DNA of 14,243 nucleotides from JAWOJF01 sp046481785 (GTDB taxonomy: Bacteria; Bacteroidota; Ignavibacteria; Ignavibacteriales; Ignavibacteriaceae): the NCBI GenBank assembly GCA_046481785.1, contig JAWOJF010000131.1, positions 1 through 14,243 on the forward strand, written 5' to 3'. Below are positions 1 through 7,560 of the stretch, in pieces (within the stretch, counting starts at the first letter, position 1; each line of letters starts with the position of its first letter). A program made the translations under genes and the position numbers. Below the pieces are notes generated by a model. It saw only the letters and a program-made list of their open reading frames with translations, did no database searches and was not told the DNA's origin.

Positions 1-152
1 GCTAAAGCCTCCATGCTAATTGTTTTCTCCCACGACTTAAAAGTCGTGGCAATTGATATCTTCTCCTTGTGAAGTTAAGGCTGAGTTATGCAACAGACCC
101 TTCAGCCTGGGGTTAATACACCTTTATTCACCACTTTCTACTTTTCATACAA
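1..152 (+). repeat. Hairpin repeat copy A (REP-like, left part cut off)
   Basis: About 150 bp align almost base for base with 10740-10892 (copy B), and the first 43 bases are identical to 14201-14243 (copy C). The unit begins gctaaagcctccatg, carries a 20-nt hairpin at 30-49 (ccacgactt / aagtcgtgg, 9-bp stem, aa loop), then caattgatat, a ctccttgtgaag block, a gcaacag block near 90-96, and ends cttttcatacaa. The window starts inside the element: copies B and C have about 30 more bases on the left, including a cacaatt...aattgtg inverted repeat. It resembles REP/RAYT-type palindromic repeats, but no transposase is visible here. Reading frames through it are not conserved protein genes as far as I can judge. 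Confidence 0.85.
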
Positions 153-360
153 TCTCCGGGGCAAGGTATTATCATGTAACAAAAATGAATAAATATTCTC
201 CTCATCTTACTTTTGAGACACCCTTGATACACCATCTGCAGTCCGCAATACCGGCATCATTACTATCAGACCGGGCGCCTGCCCTGCCTTTTTTATCAGC
301 CCGGTTCGTAATTCGGAAATAATTTTATTTATCTTTACACCATTAATTATTAAGGATTAT
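153..360. other. Non-coding gap before the SemiSWEET gene
   Basis: No recognisable gene or strong hairpin is visible. An open frame runs from the repeat through to 322, but its protein matches nothing I know and its first part is translated repeat. The last 35 bases contain tatctttac, a loose match to the Bacteroidota -7 element TAnnTTTG, about 25 bp before the ATG at 361, so the gene's promoter may lie here. Nothing else stands out. Confidence 0.4.
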
Positions 361-648
361 ATGTCATCAGCAGATATGTTCGGATATGCAGCAGCCATTT
401 GTACAACAATTGCTTATGTACCGCAGGCGGTAAAAGTTTTTAAAACCCGCCATACAAAAGATATTTCAATTGGTATGTTTTTACTTATGGCACTGGGATT
501 GTTTTTGTGGCTTGCATATGGAATACTCTATAATGCGCTGCCCATTATTATCGCAAACGTTGTTACACTTTTTCTTGCAGGTTATATTCTTATAATGAAA
601 ATTAAGCTTGATTATATTCAGCCAGGGAAAAAATTTTCTAAAGTTTAG
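361..648 (+). CDS. SemiSWEET family sugar transporter (MtN3/PQ-loop)
   Basis: A 95-residue membrane protein of the usual size for bacterial SemiSWEETs, which form homodimers of three-helix bundles and carry sugars across the inner membrane by facilitated transport. Three hydrophobic helices are visible at about 6-24, 37-57 and 60-80. The PQ motif (YVPQ, Pro21-Gln22) ends helix 1 and is followed by the typical KVFKTRHTKDISIGMF stretch. Trp50 and Asn66 are 16 residues apart, the same spacing as the sugar-pocket Trp/Asn pair known in SemiSWEET structures. The ATG is preceded by a weak taaggatt. Its 3' end overlaps the convergent K+ channel gene by 11 bp. The substrate cannot be told from sequence. 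Confidence 0.93.
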   Translation: MSSADMFGYAAAICTTIAYVPQAVKVFKTRHTKDISIGMFLLMALGLFLWLAYGILYNALPIIIANVVTLFLAGYILIMKIKLDYIQPGKKFSKV

Positions 649-1441
649 TGCCGCAGTATTTGCAGTGTACTGCATCTTTATCGTGTCCTTCGCGTAAACA
701 GGAGGAGCATACCTGCGTGGTTACCGTTCCGCTTTTTTTAACTGCCTCTGCAAGCTCAACCGATACTATACCTGTTGGAACTGCAATAATAGCATAACCG
801 GTTAACATAACTATAGAAGCTAAAAATTGTCCAAGCGGGGTTTGTGGTGAAATATCTCCGTAACCAACAGTTGTCAGTGTTACAATCGTCCAGTAAATGC
901 TTATTGGGATATTTGTAAACCCATATTCCGGACCTTCTATAACATACATTAACGAACCAATAACCACAACAATTGTAAGCACTACAAACAGGAATACAGT
1001 TATTTTTGTACGGCTTGCCTTTAATGCCCTTGATAAAATATCGGCCTGCGTAAGAAAATGTGTCAGCTTGAAAATTCTGAAGACCCTTATTAAACGGAGT
1101 ATCCTTATAACTAATAAATACTGGCTGCCTGCTATAACAAGGCTTAAATAAGTTGGAAGCACAGCCATCAGGTCTACTATTCCAAAGAAGCTCCGGGCAT
1201 ACCTAAGCGGGCGCTCAACACTAATTAATCTTAAAATATATTCTATTGAAAAAAGGATTGTAAAGAACCATTCGGTAAGGTATAAAATATTGCCATACTT
1301 TGCCTTTACACTTCCAATACTTTCAAGGAAAACGGCAGTTACGCTTAAAATTATTCCCCAAAGAAGTATAATATCAAATGTTCTTCCCGCAGGAGTATCA
1401 GCTTCAAAAATTATTTCGTATAGTTTTTTTCTTGTATTCAT
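638..1441 (-). CDS. Voltage-gated potassium channel with C-terminal zinc ribbon
   Basis: A 267-residue six-helix cation channel of the Kv/KvAP type (Ion_trans family) in the inner membrane. S1-S3 lie at about 21-100. S4 is clear at 109-126, with arginines at 113, 116, 119 and 122 every third residue, so a working voltage sensor is expected. S5 is at about 147-168. The pore helix and selectivity filter TVGYGD are at 191-196, which specifies K+, and S6 is at 204-228. After S6 comes a short cytoplasmic tail with CSSC (Cys245, Cys248) and CKYC (Cys260, Cys263), a four-cysteine zinc-ribbon pattern at the extreme C-terminus. The ATG at 1441 gives the standard N-terminus. The gene converges on the SemiSWEET gene. 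It has repeat-rich DNA rather than another gene just upstream, so it is probably transcribed alone. Confidence 0.95.
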   Translation of the reverse strand: MNTRKKLYEIIFEADTPAGRTFDIILLWGIILSVTAVFLESIGSVKAKYGNILYLTEWFFTILFSIEYILRLISVERPLRYARSFFGIVDLMAVLPTYLSLVIAGSQYLLVIRILRLIRVFRIFKLTHFLTQADILSRALKASRTKITVFLFVVLTIVVVIGSLMYVIEGPEYGFTNIPISIYWTIVTLTTVGYGDISPQTPLGQFLASIVMLTGYAIIAVPTGIVSVELAEAVKKSGTVTTQVCSSCLREGHDKDAVHCKYCGTKL

Positions 1442-1496
1442 ATATATGCAGAATTACCGCACATAAAATATGAATAAAAATGAAAACTTCCTGTTG

Positions 1497-1770
1497 TGTA
1501 GAGACGCCCCGCCGGGGCGTCTGAGAACGATAACTCACTTCTTACGAACAATCTTTTTATGAACAACATTCCTTAGAGTTATAATTATTTTTCTAAAGAT
1601 ATTGTTTTTTATGTAAGTCAATTCTTGCTGGGGTGTCTGAGAATGGAAACTCACATGAAAGATAAGATCCTAAAAAATAATCGTAATGCAGAGTAATGTT
1701 GATTCAAAAAAGGGTATTCGTAAAAAAAGAACTGTCGCTCTCAGATGCCCCAGCGGGACGTCTCTACACA
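1497..1770. repeat. GC-rich palindrome repeat: inverted pair plus a partial middle copy
   Basis: The left copy (1497-1539) contains the palindrome agacgcccc-gcc-ggggcgtct at 1502-1522 (9-bp stem), followed by gagaacgataactcac. The right copy (1735-1770) is the same element inverted; its reverse complement reads tgtgtagagacgtcccgctggggc and on into tctgagagcga. A partial direct copy lies between them (1627-1654: gctggggtgtctgaga then atggaaactcac), keeping the tail but not the left arm. The two outer copies could pair over about 35 bp, giving a 274-bp stem-loop. Most of the 348-bp gap 1442-1789 is this element, and no gene is visible in it. It lies downstream of the anti-sigma gene and upstream of the channel gene, both on the minus strand. 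No clear target-site duplication flanks it. Confidence 0.8.
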
Positions 1771-1789
1771 TGCAAAAATAAGATATCCC

Positions 1790-2941
1790 TTAAAGCAATG
1801 ATCTTCTTTTCCCTATCCCCAAAACTTTCCAGAGATCATCAAACATCTTTTCATTGCCATTAATCAATCCGGCTAATGTAATTTCGGGGGGTATTTCAAA
1901 CATCTCATCAATCTTGCTATACACCTGCGGTTTTACACTACGGTCAGATCTTTTAAGCAAATGCCATAAGCTTAATGCATCATCCTTTGTAGCTTCGCAT
2001 AAAACTATGTCAATCTGGTCTTCGCCGCCATTTTCAAAATCAATTTTATAAAGTGCATCTTTTAAGTTTCTTGATGCTGTTTTATAATAAGGTATGCCGG
2101 GCCCGGCGGAAACTCTTGTTTCACAAAAAGCACCTGCGGGAACAAGCGATTCCCTTCCGCTGAATGCAAAGGCAACTTTACCGTTTAATACATGAAGAAG
2201 ACTGTGCCCGTTTTCCTCTACTTCAAGCCTGTACCTGCAGCCGAGGTCAATAGCGGTGGCTGATGGTGTTTCAACAAAAAATACTTTAGGCGGCGCCATA
2301 ATTTTAGCATCAATAGATCCTTTTTCAAGCAGAATCCTGTATTCATCAGGTTTGGATTCTATAAGTTTAACGCGGCTGTTCGGAAAAATATCTACTTCAC
2401 CTACTGAAGGCATAAGCAGGCGTGCTTCAGATGAAGCATCAGTTATAATCCAGTCACCCAGTTTAATCATTCCGTTAGTATTTGTTCTGTCATTTCCAAC
2501 CAAAGGAATTCCTGCAAGTTTTTCTACCCGCAAATACTGACCCGGCACATTATTCAGAAAAAAGAGAAACAGGAGGGCGGCAATAACAGCAGTAACCAAA
2601 GAACCGGCAACTGCAATTCTTCGTCCGGAATATATCCTTGATGGAATAAATTTTAACCTGTAGTGATTCCCTTTGGGCAATATGCTATCAAGTGAAAAAA
2701 TCTTTGCATTAATTAATTTAGTAGCGCCTATTCTTTCAGAAATCTTATCCCAGAAATCATGTTTTGGTGTAATTTCATTTGGAATTAATTTTGCTTCTTC
2801 AATAATAGAAACTAATTCTTCAATTTCATTCCTGCATTTTTTACAGTCAGAAATATGTTCTGCGACAATCTTGTTTTTGTCTGCGGTGAGTAATCCGTCA
2901 ATATACTCATTCAGGTATTTTTGAACTTCCTTACATTTCAT
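1790..2941 (-). CDS. Anti-sigma factor: zf-HC2 zinc finger, one TM helix, FecR domain
   Basis: This 383-residue protein is predicted to hold the neighbouring ECF sigma factor at the inner membrane and release it on an envelope signal. The N-terminal cytoplasmic anti-sigma zinc domain has Cys3, His29, Cys33 and Cys36 (HISDCKKC, the Hx3Cx2C signature). One transmembrane helix spans about 109-130, after the SGRR positive cluster. A periplasmic FecR-like beta-rich domain covers about 145-265 (GDWIITDASSEARLLMP, VDIFPNSRVKL, FFVETPSATAIDLGCRY, LHVLNGKVAF). A C-terminal segment at about 305-380 (ALSLWHLLKR...VYSKIDEMFEIPPEI...DDLWKVLGIG) is an extra domain that, from memory, recurs in some FecR-type proteins of other phyla; I do not know its function. 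Its ATG overlaps the sigma stop by 4 bp (ATGA), so translation is coupled. No TonB-dependent receptor gene lies nearby, unlike classical FecIRA systems. Confidence 0.92.
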   Translation of the reverse strand: MKCKEVQKYLNEYIDGLLTADKNKIVAEHISDCKKCRNEIEELVSIIEEAKLIPNEITPKHDFWDKISERIGATKLINAKIFSLDSILPKGNHYRLKFIPSRIYSGRRIAVAGSLVTAVIAALLFLFFLNNVPGQYLRVEKLAGIPLVGNDRTNTNGMIKLGDWIITDASSEARLLMPSVGEVDIFPNSRVKLIESKPDEYRILLEKGSIDAKIMAPPKVFFVETPSATAIDLGCRYRLEVEENGHSLLHVLNGKVAFAFSGRESLVPAGAFCETRVSAGPGIPYYKTASRNLKDALYKIDFENGGEDQIDIVLCEATKDDALSLWHLLKRSDRSVKPQVYSKIDEMFEIPPEITLAGLINGNEKMFDDLWKVLGIGKRRSLL

Positions 2942-3507
2942 CTTTCCAGTGCCTTCCTTAAAAGCTTTCTTGCTCTGTGGAGCTGGGCTTTTGTTGTTCC
3001 CGGTGAAAGCTTCATCATTTCTGCAATCTCGGTATGTTTATAACCTTCAACATCATGCAGAAGAAAAATTATTTTAGCTTTGTTCGGCAAAGCTTCAATG
3101 GCTTTTTCAATATCAACACCTCTTGCGGTAGGTGCTTCAACCTTTTTTCTAAGACTGAATATTTCAGAAAGAGACTGAAACCTTGCCAGCCTTCTTTTTT
3201 GAGTTCTCAAATGAACAAGAACTACATTTACTGCAAGACGGTGAAGCCATGTTGAAAACAGGCTTTCGCCCCGGAAACTTTTTATGTTGTCCCAGGCACG
3301 AACAAATACATCCTGTGTCAATTCTTCGGCAATATCGCTTTTGGAGGTAATCCTGATACATAGAGCATATACTCTTTTTACATTCAGGTGATACAGCTTC
3401 TCAAAAGCAGCAGAGTTGCCGTTTTGCGACTCCTTTACTAAATGTATTTCTTCTTCAACTACAGGCTGTTTGTTCATCAGGATTTTTTCCCGCTTGGTGC
3501 CCAACAT
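2938..3507 (-). CDS. ECF (sigma-70 family) RNA polymerase sigma factor
   Basis: A 189-residue ECF sigma factor of typical length. Region 2 lies at about 34-102: AFEKLYHLNVKRVYALC, then the core-binding DIAEELTQDVFVRAWDNI and the -10 recognition stretch FRGESLFSTWLHRLAVN. A variable linker follows at about 103-132. Region 4 is at about 136-188, with the helix-turn-helix GYKHTEIAEMMKLSPGTTKAQLHRARKLL that reads the -35 element. It is co-transcribed with the zf-HC2/FecR gene, with a 4-bp overlap, and is expected to be held inactive by it. The first ATG is at 3507; Met11 (ATG at 3477) is an alternative start, and neither has a strong Shine-Dalgarno. Its regulon is not evident: no nearby gene carries an obvious matching promoter that I could identify. 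Confidence 0.96.
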   Translation of the reverse strand: MLGTKREKILMNKQPVVEEEIHLVKESQNGNSAAFEKLYHLNVKRVYALCIRITSKSDIAEELTQDVFVRAWDNIKSFRGESLFSTWLHRLAVNVVLVHLRTQKRRLARFQSLSEIFSLRKKVEAPTARGVDIEKAIEALPNKAKIIFLLHDVEGYKHTEIAEMMKLSPGTTKAQLHRARKLLRKALER

Positions 3508-3739
3508 TTTAAATTATTGTATTTATAATAAGATTCTATCTGCAAAGGCATGGTTTAAAGAATATACAAAGTTAAAATAAAAATGATATAACTCAACAGA
3601 TGTGCAGAATAAATACCCTAAACCCATATTTAATAAGGAATATTTGTGTTTGGTAGTTTGAAGTATTAAACATTGAACCGGTTTTTATTTCAACTTAACT
3701 GCCGTTATACCATAACTCTGTCTAATTTACATCTACCGC
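3508..3739. other. AT-rich intergenic region upstream of the sigma gene
   Basis: This is most of the 312-bp gap between the sigma factor and the lipoprotein phosphoesterase gene. It must hold the promoter of the sigma/anti-sigma operon, reading leftwards. I see no convincing promoter box, no coding frame of interest and no repeat family here apart from the hairpin at 3740-3781, listed separately. Confidence 0.35.
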
Positions 3740-3781
3740 ATACATTTATGCCGTATTCATGATACAGATGCATAAATGTAT
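3740..3781. terminator. Nested hairpin downstream of the lipoprotein phosphoesterase gene
   Basis: atacatttatgc at 3740-3751 pairs perfectly with gcataaatgtat at 3770-3781 (12 bp). Inside it gtat (3753-3756) pairs with atac (3762-3765) around a 5-base loop. It lies 39 bp past the stop of the minus-strand gene at 3820. A terminator role fits its position, but there is no run of T after it on the minus strand, so it could equally be an operator-like palindrome or a repeat seen once here. Confidence 0.45.
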
Positions 3782-3819
3782 ATAGTATAGAAATAAATAA
3801 CTGATAGTACTTAATTAAG

Positions 3820-5136
3820 TTAAAATCTTAATGAGTCGGCAGACATTTCCGAAAAAACACCGCCTTCAAAATTATAAAGCTTTATATAAGTCTGCGAAGT
3901 ATTCCCGGAACTCTGCGGAGTTATTACAATAAAGTTCATTGTAGTTTTATTAGGGTTATGGTCAATCCATGTTCCGGTGTTCGCATAAACAGACTTTTGT
4001 CCTCTATGGTTTTCAGAAGCAATAATTTTAGCCTCATGTGTATGACCAAAAATTACAACCCTTGTATCAGAATTTGAGTTTAAGAAATATTGTGTTTTTG
4101 CCTGGATATCTGTTTGGCTGCTGATTGCACCATAAGCAATTGCCTGGGATGCAGGAATATTAACCGGAACTTTATTAATTGTTTGCCTTTCATTCCAGGT
4201 ATCCTGTATCCCGCGGAAAAGATTCATGTCAATATGTCCGCCTGGTGATAATTGATAAGGAAGTATATCATTCACCGCATATCTTTCGGTAAACCCATCA
4301 ATATTAGTTATAATAATTTTTTCATCTAGTTTGTTTTCAATTGGCAGTTGAGTAAATAAAGCCTTCCAGACCTTCCAATAAATAAACACTAATTCCTGAC
4401 TTTCCCCGCCCGACTGGTTTGCTGTAATATTTGAAATTGTATCGCCTGCTATTTTACAATTCTGTACAACATGTAGGGTGGCTATTCTTGTAAAAAAGTA
4501 TCCCGGGGGCATTATTGAACCGGGGGCAATATCCTTGTTTGAAATAGGATCCGGTGCTACATAAAAATTATAACGGTGCCCGTGTTCAATGGCTATTTGC
4601 GGAAGTCCATCAGGATAATAAGTACCTAAACCCTGAATATCATCCCTGGCCTGGTTTATCCCCGGAAAAATTTCTGCAACATTGACTGCTGTTACTGCTA
4701 AATCATGATTCCCGGGTGCGTAAGTTACTTTAATTTTCCCTTCCTGAATTATCCGGTTAAAAACATCTACCACTGCTTTGTTTGCCGATGCAACCCTCTG
4801 AACAAAATCATGCTGATCCTTTCCGTTATAAGTGTCAACGTCTGCGGGTACAAACCATTCATCAATAATATCTCCTGCCAGAACAAGTTCCTTTACGTTT
4901 GGTGATACTCTCACTTTTTCAAGAAATGTTACAAGGTAAGGAAGATTATTTTTTATCTCTGCATAGGAAAGGTCGGCGCCGAGATGAATATCGCTGATAG
5001 CTACAACAATATTCCTTTCACTGCTTCCGTTTGTGAACGGATTTAGTTCTGACTCTGCTGGATTGACTGGTAATGGATCGCTGCATGAATATACAAAACC
5101 CAAAATAATAACAAGCACTGCATATAAAACTTTCAT
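3820..5136 (-). CDS. Lipoprotein metallophosphoesterase (calcineurin-like)
   Basis: A 438-residue metal-dependent phosphoesterase predicted to be exported and lipid-anchored. The N-terminus (MKVLYAVLVIILGFVYSC) is a short signal peptide ending in a lipobox-like VYSC, with Cys18 as the acylated residue. The metallophosphoesterase motifs appear in order: SDIHLG (Asp49, His51), GDIIDEW (Asp89), GNHD (Asn143, His144), EHGHRY (His185/His187) and GHTH (364-367), followed by NTGTWID at 386-392. GDIIDEW and the overall layout recall the LpxH-like (UDP-diacylglucosamine hydrolase) branch. However, the size, the lipoprotein anchor and a long insert at about 205-330 argue against LpxH itself, and the substrate is unknown. 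The ATG is preceded by ggggaaat, a usable ribosome binding site. The gap to the upstream DUF488 gene is 136 bp, so it is probably transcribed separately. Confidence 0.88.
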   Translation of the reverse strand: MKVLYAVLVIILGFVYSCSDPLPVNPAESELNPFTNGSSERNIVVAISDIHLGADLSYAEIKNNLPYLVTFLEKVRVSPNVKELVLAGDIIDEWFVPADVDTYNGKDQHDFVQRVASANKAVVDVFNRIIQEGKIKVTYAPGNHDLAVTAVNVAEIFPGINQARDDIQGLGTYYPDGLPQIAIEHGHRYNFYVAPDPISNKDIAPGSIMPPGYFFTRIATLHVVQNCKIAGDTISNITANQSGGESQELVFIYWKVWKALFTQLPIENKLDEKIIITNIDGFTERYAVNDILPYQLSPGGHIDMNLFRGIQDTWNERQTINKVPVNIPASQAIAYGAISSQTDIQAKTQYFLNSNSDTRVVIFGHTHEAKIIASENHRGQKSVYANTGTWIDHNPNKTTMNFIVITPQSSGNTSQTYIKLYNFEGGVFSEMSADSLRF

Positions 5137-5272
5137 ATTTCCCCAATATTTATTAAAACCAACTCTAATTCTTTACTTTTAAAGGAATTAGACAAAAATG
5201 GTGATATCTACCAATTATATAATCGCAAATAAATATGGGGAATTGAATATTTCAGAAAGCTTTTATTCCTAC

Positions 5273-5794
5273 TTAATTGCCGTTATAAAATAATTCTCCC
5301 TGTAGCACCTTAGCCGGCTGTGTGTACGGATGTTCATCAGTTTTATTAACAGTTAAAATATGCAGTACTTTCCAGCCGTTCACCTTAAGATAATCAGAGA
5401 TAAGCGATCTGTGGCAGCGCCACCAAACTGCCTCCGAACACATATATGCTGTTCTCTTATTTAACGCCGGATCAGTTAAATTTTTCATCCCTTCTTTAAA
5501 TTCATCAGTTTCCATATAATCAGCATACCCGCGAAAAGCTTTATTACGCCATGCAGTGTTTTTAGAATCGGGGTTTACCTTTCTTCTGCCGCCAAGTTGT
5601 TCAAGATGAATATATTCAATGTTGTTCTCAGCAAGTGCTGACTTCAGATTTTCTTTATTAAAATGAGGGAATCTTTTCGAGCCGGGGAAGCTCCTTACAT
5701 CAACAAGTAATTCTATTTTATTATTTACCAGCAGCTCTAAAAATTCTTCAATGCTTCTTGTTGAGTGTCCGATTGTCCATATTTGTTTTAACAT
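5273..5794 (-). CDS. DUF488 family protein
   Basis: A 173-residue cytoplasmic protein of the DUF488 family, whose biochemical function is not settled. The family signatures are strong: TIGHSTRS (7-14), LVDVRSFPGSKRFPHFN (30-46), YIHLEQLGGRR (61-71), AWRNKAFRGYADYM (81-94), and the conserved C-terminal MCSEAVWWRCHRS (118-130), with Cys119, Glu121, Cys127 and His128 as likely functional residues. An ATG 21 bp further upstream (5815) keeps the frame open. I chose 5794 because GGAG stands 6 bases before it and the family normally begins just before TIGHS. The gene follows the DUF1593 gene with a gap of about 50 bp, so the two may share a transcript, although no functional link is obvious. Confidence 0.92.
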   Translation of the reverse strand: MLKQIWTIGHSTRSIEEFLELLVNNKIELLVDVRSFPGSKRFPHFNKENLKSALAENNIEYIHLEQLGGRRKVNPDSKNTAWRNKAFRGYADYMETDEFKEGMKNLTDPALNKRTAYMCSEAVWWRCHRSLISDYLKVNGWKVLHILTVNKTDEHPYTQPAKVLQGELFYNGN

Positions 5795-5800
5795 AATAAT

Positions 5801-5804
5801 CTCC
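5801..5804 (-). promoter_or_regulatory. Shine-Dalgarno GGAG that fixes the DUF488 start
   Basis: On the minus strand the order is GCCGGAG, then attatt, then ATG (5794). The upstream in-frame ATG at 5815 has no comparable motif. Confidence 0.6.
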
Positions 5805-5846
5805 GGCTTTCTCATCGTTATTGCACATAATATCAGAAAATATTAC

Positions 5847-7316
5847 TTAAGGTGTTACTGTTACAATCACCCTTTTGTACCGTGATAACGGCGGATTCCC
5901 TTTATCAGTAACTTTCAAAATGAAATGAACCGTTTCTGTTTTTTTTACTTCTGGTGCTTTTAATGTAAATCTGTATAAATTCTCTGCCCCATCAATAGTA
6001 ATTATTTCTTTATAAGAACCGGCTTCAGGATAATGAAACCATAAATAAGCAAGATTATCTCCGTCGGGATCGGTTGTACCAGTTGCATCCAGAATAAAAG
6101 CCTCGCCTGATTTTATAGTTAAATTTTCTGAATGTGCTAATGCAGGTACGGGCGGATGATTTGCTTTTTCATAAGGCATTAAACACCAGTCCATCCGTGC
6201 AGCAAAATCATTCTGGAAGTCTTCACGCCAGCGCCATAGTGTAATTTTATTATCGTTAAAAAGAACCGTATCAGTCCTTACCGCCCTGCCGTATTTATTA
6301 GGAACAGAAGGTTTGAACTTATCAGCAGCGTTTGTCCATATAGGCCTTGTCTCCGGTTCTACGGGCACTCCGCCTGTAAATCCATTTACATCTATATCTG
6401 TATACTCCGGCTGATAAAGTTCATAACGCCCGCCCCAGCCGCCCCAGTTAGGCTGCTCTGGTTCATTTAGTCCGTTGGGAATAAGGTTTAACCATGCCGG
6501 TGTATCCCCTTCCATACCATATGCCACATCAGGATACATGCTTCCAAGAGCGCCATGCCCCTGCTGTATATTTTCGGCTAACCAGTTATTACTTATTGTT
6601 TCGCTGTTCATTCCCGGTGCAGGCTGAGTGATTGCTATCCATGTAGAGCTTTCATATCCGCCGGGACTAATAATATAAAACAAATCCGGGAAATTATTCC
6701 TGATCCAGTTCCCGCTATCATCCTGATCAGAAATTGTATAGACTCTCATTTTACCAATCAGCTTTTTTATATCTGCTTCGTTTTTTGTTTTCTTTATTCT
6801 ATACAATGTCTGGGCTAATGTATTTGCGCCGCCCCATACTGATATCCAGAGCGGCCGGTCATCCTCCTCTTCAAGTATTTTTAATATCCAGTCTGAACCC
6901 TGCGAATCTTTTCCATCTCCAACCCCCTGTAATCCATACTCGGGTAAACCCTGTTTAACCAGCATTAACAAATCTTCAGCTTCGGGATAACCAGGTTCGT
7001 GTTTTTCGAGATTAGCCTGTACAGTTCCATAAGCACTTATAATATCTCTTATTGATTCAGGAGCTACCATATTTTTCTGGTAAGTAGAAGTTGTAGCAAT
7101 TATTCCCTTTATATCAATAACATTGGAATACAAAAGTAAGCGTACCAGGGTTTGTTTATCATCCGGGTCTGCTTCAATATCTGTTAATACAATTAACCGG
7201 TGTTTATTACCCGTGTTATTACTCTGTGCATAACTTTGGCTGCATATACTAAGGATTAAAACTGCAATTATTACAATTGCGTAAAAAAGGCGCTTGTTGG
7301 TAATTTGATTCAGCAA
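5847..7316 (-). CDS. Secreted DUF1593 (Sde182-like nucleoside-hydrolase fold) protein
   Basis: A 489-residue exported protein. The signal peptide is MLNQITNK followed by a hydrophobic core (11-25) and SQSYAQ, with likely cleavage near residue 31. The N-terminal domain (about 39-300) is the DUF1593/Sde182 nucleoside-hydrolase-like fold. LTDIEADPDDKQTLVRLLLYS (44-64) carries the Asp46/Asp50/Asp52/Asp53 cluster that corresponds to the Ca2+/ribose site of inosine-uridine hydrolases. GIIATTSTY (71-79), WISVWGGANTLAQTLY (157-172) and VYTISDQDDSG (192-202) follow. The C-terminal 90 residues (SGEAFILDATGTTDPDGDNLAYLW...HFILKVTDKG) form a PKD/cadherin-like beta domain. The family is linked to carbohydrate degraders and one member was described as cellulose-binding; the substrate here is unknown. 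Translation starts at TTG: an in-frame TAA lies two codons upstream and AAGGG sits 8 bases before the TTG. Confidence 0.9.
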   Translation of the reverse strand: MLNQITNKRLFYAIVIIAVLILSICSQSYAQSNNTGNKHRLIVLTDIEADPDDKQTLVRLLLYSNVIDIKGIIATTSTYQKNMVAPESIRDIISAYGTVQANLEKHEPGYPEAEDLLMLVKQGLPEYGLQGVGDGKDSQGSDWILKILEEEDDRPLWISVWGGANTLAQTLYRIKKTKNEADIKKLIGKMRVYTISDQDDSGNWIRNNFPDLFYIISPGGYESSTWIAITQPAPGMNSETISNNWLAENIQQGHGALGSMYPDVAYGMEGDTPAWLNLIPNGLNEPEQPNWGGWGGRYELYQPEYTDIDVNGFTGGVPVEPETRPIWTNAADKFKPSVPNKYGRAVRTDTVLFNDNKITLWRWREDFQNDFAARMDWCLMPYEKANHPPVPALAHSENLTIKSGEAFILDATGTTDPDGDNLAYLWFHYPEAGSYKEIITIDGAENLYRFTLKAPEVKKTETVHFILKVTDKGNPPLSRYKRVIVTVTP

Positions 7317-7324
7317 CTCTTATT

Positions 7325-7329
7325 CCCTT
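7325..7329 (-). promoter_or_regulatory. Shine-Dalgarno AAGGG for the TTG start of the DUF1593 gene
   Basis: On the minus strand AAGGG is followed by 8 bases and then TTG at 7316. Because a stop codon lies just upstream in frame and the signal peptide begins right after the TTG, this motif supports a non-ATG start. Confidence 0.55.
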
Positions 7330-7392
7330 ATTAAATTCATCTAAAAATAATAATATTTATTATCATAAACGTTTTTCCGGAAGTTAATGTAT

Positions 7393-7440
7393 TTTCCCCC
7401 TTGTTTCGAAAAAAGGAAAGCCGGTTTCCCCCTTTGTTTC
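7393..7440. repeat. Short direct repeat, tttcccccttgtttc type
   Basis: tttcccccttgtttc (7393-7407) recurs with one extra t at 7425-7440. Each copy is followed by a partly complementary purine stretch (gaaaaaagg; caaagaagggg), giving two weak C-run/G-run hairpins. They lie in the 244-bp gap between the DUF1593 start and the HipA remnant. A minus-strand open frame at 7337-7579 crosses them but looks like translated repeat, not a gene. Confidence 0.5.
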
Positions 7441-7544
7441 TCAAAGAAGGGGTGGAGATGAAACCTCCTGGGGTACAATAGTAATATTTTTTCTTATTTT
7501 GGAATAATCCCGTATAGCCCATTTTGAGATCATCTCTTAAAAAG

Positions 7545-7556
7545 TCCCGGCAGGGA
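7545..7556. repeat. TCCC-ggca-GGGA hairpin at the edge of the HipA remnant
   Basis: tccc (7545-7548) and ggga (7553-7556) flank ggca and are followed by tgtttcat. This matches in form the TCCC...GGGA hairpins followed by gatgtaat or gtaat in the cluster at 10507-10616. It ends just before the sequence that reads as HipA. Confidence 0.4.
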
Positions 7557-7560
7557 TGTT

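Noticed and set aside
53..322. 89-codon plus-strand open frame
   Set aside because: Its first third is translated repeat copy A. The protein resembles no family, and it has no ribosome binding site.
3820..5136. Annotation as LpxH (lipid A synthesis)
   Set aside because: GDIIDEW and GNHD are shared with LpxH-like proteins, but the signal peptide with lipobox and the greater length (438 residues) do not fit the cytoplasmic enzyme.
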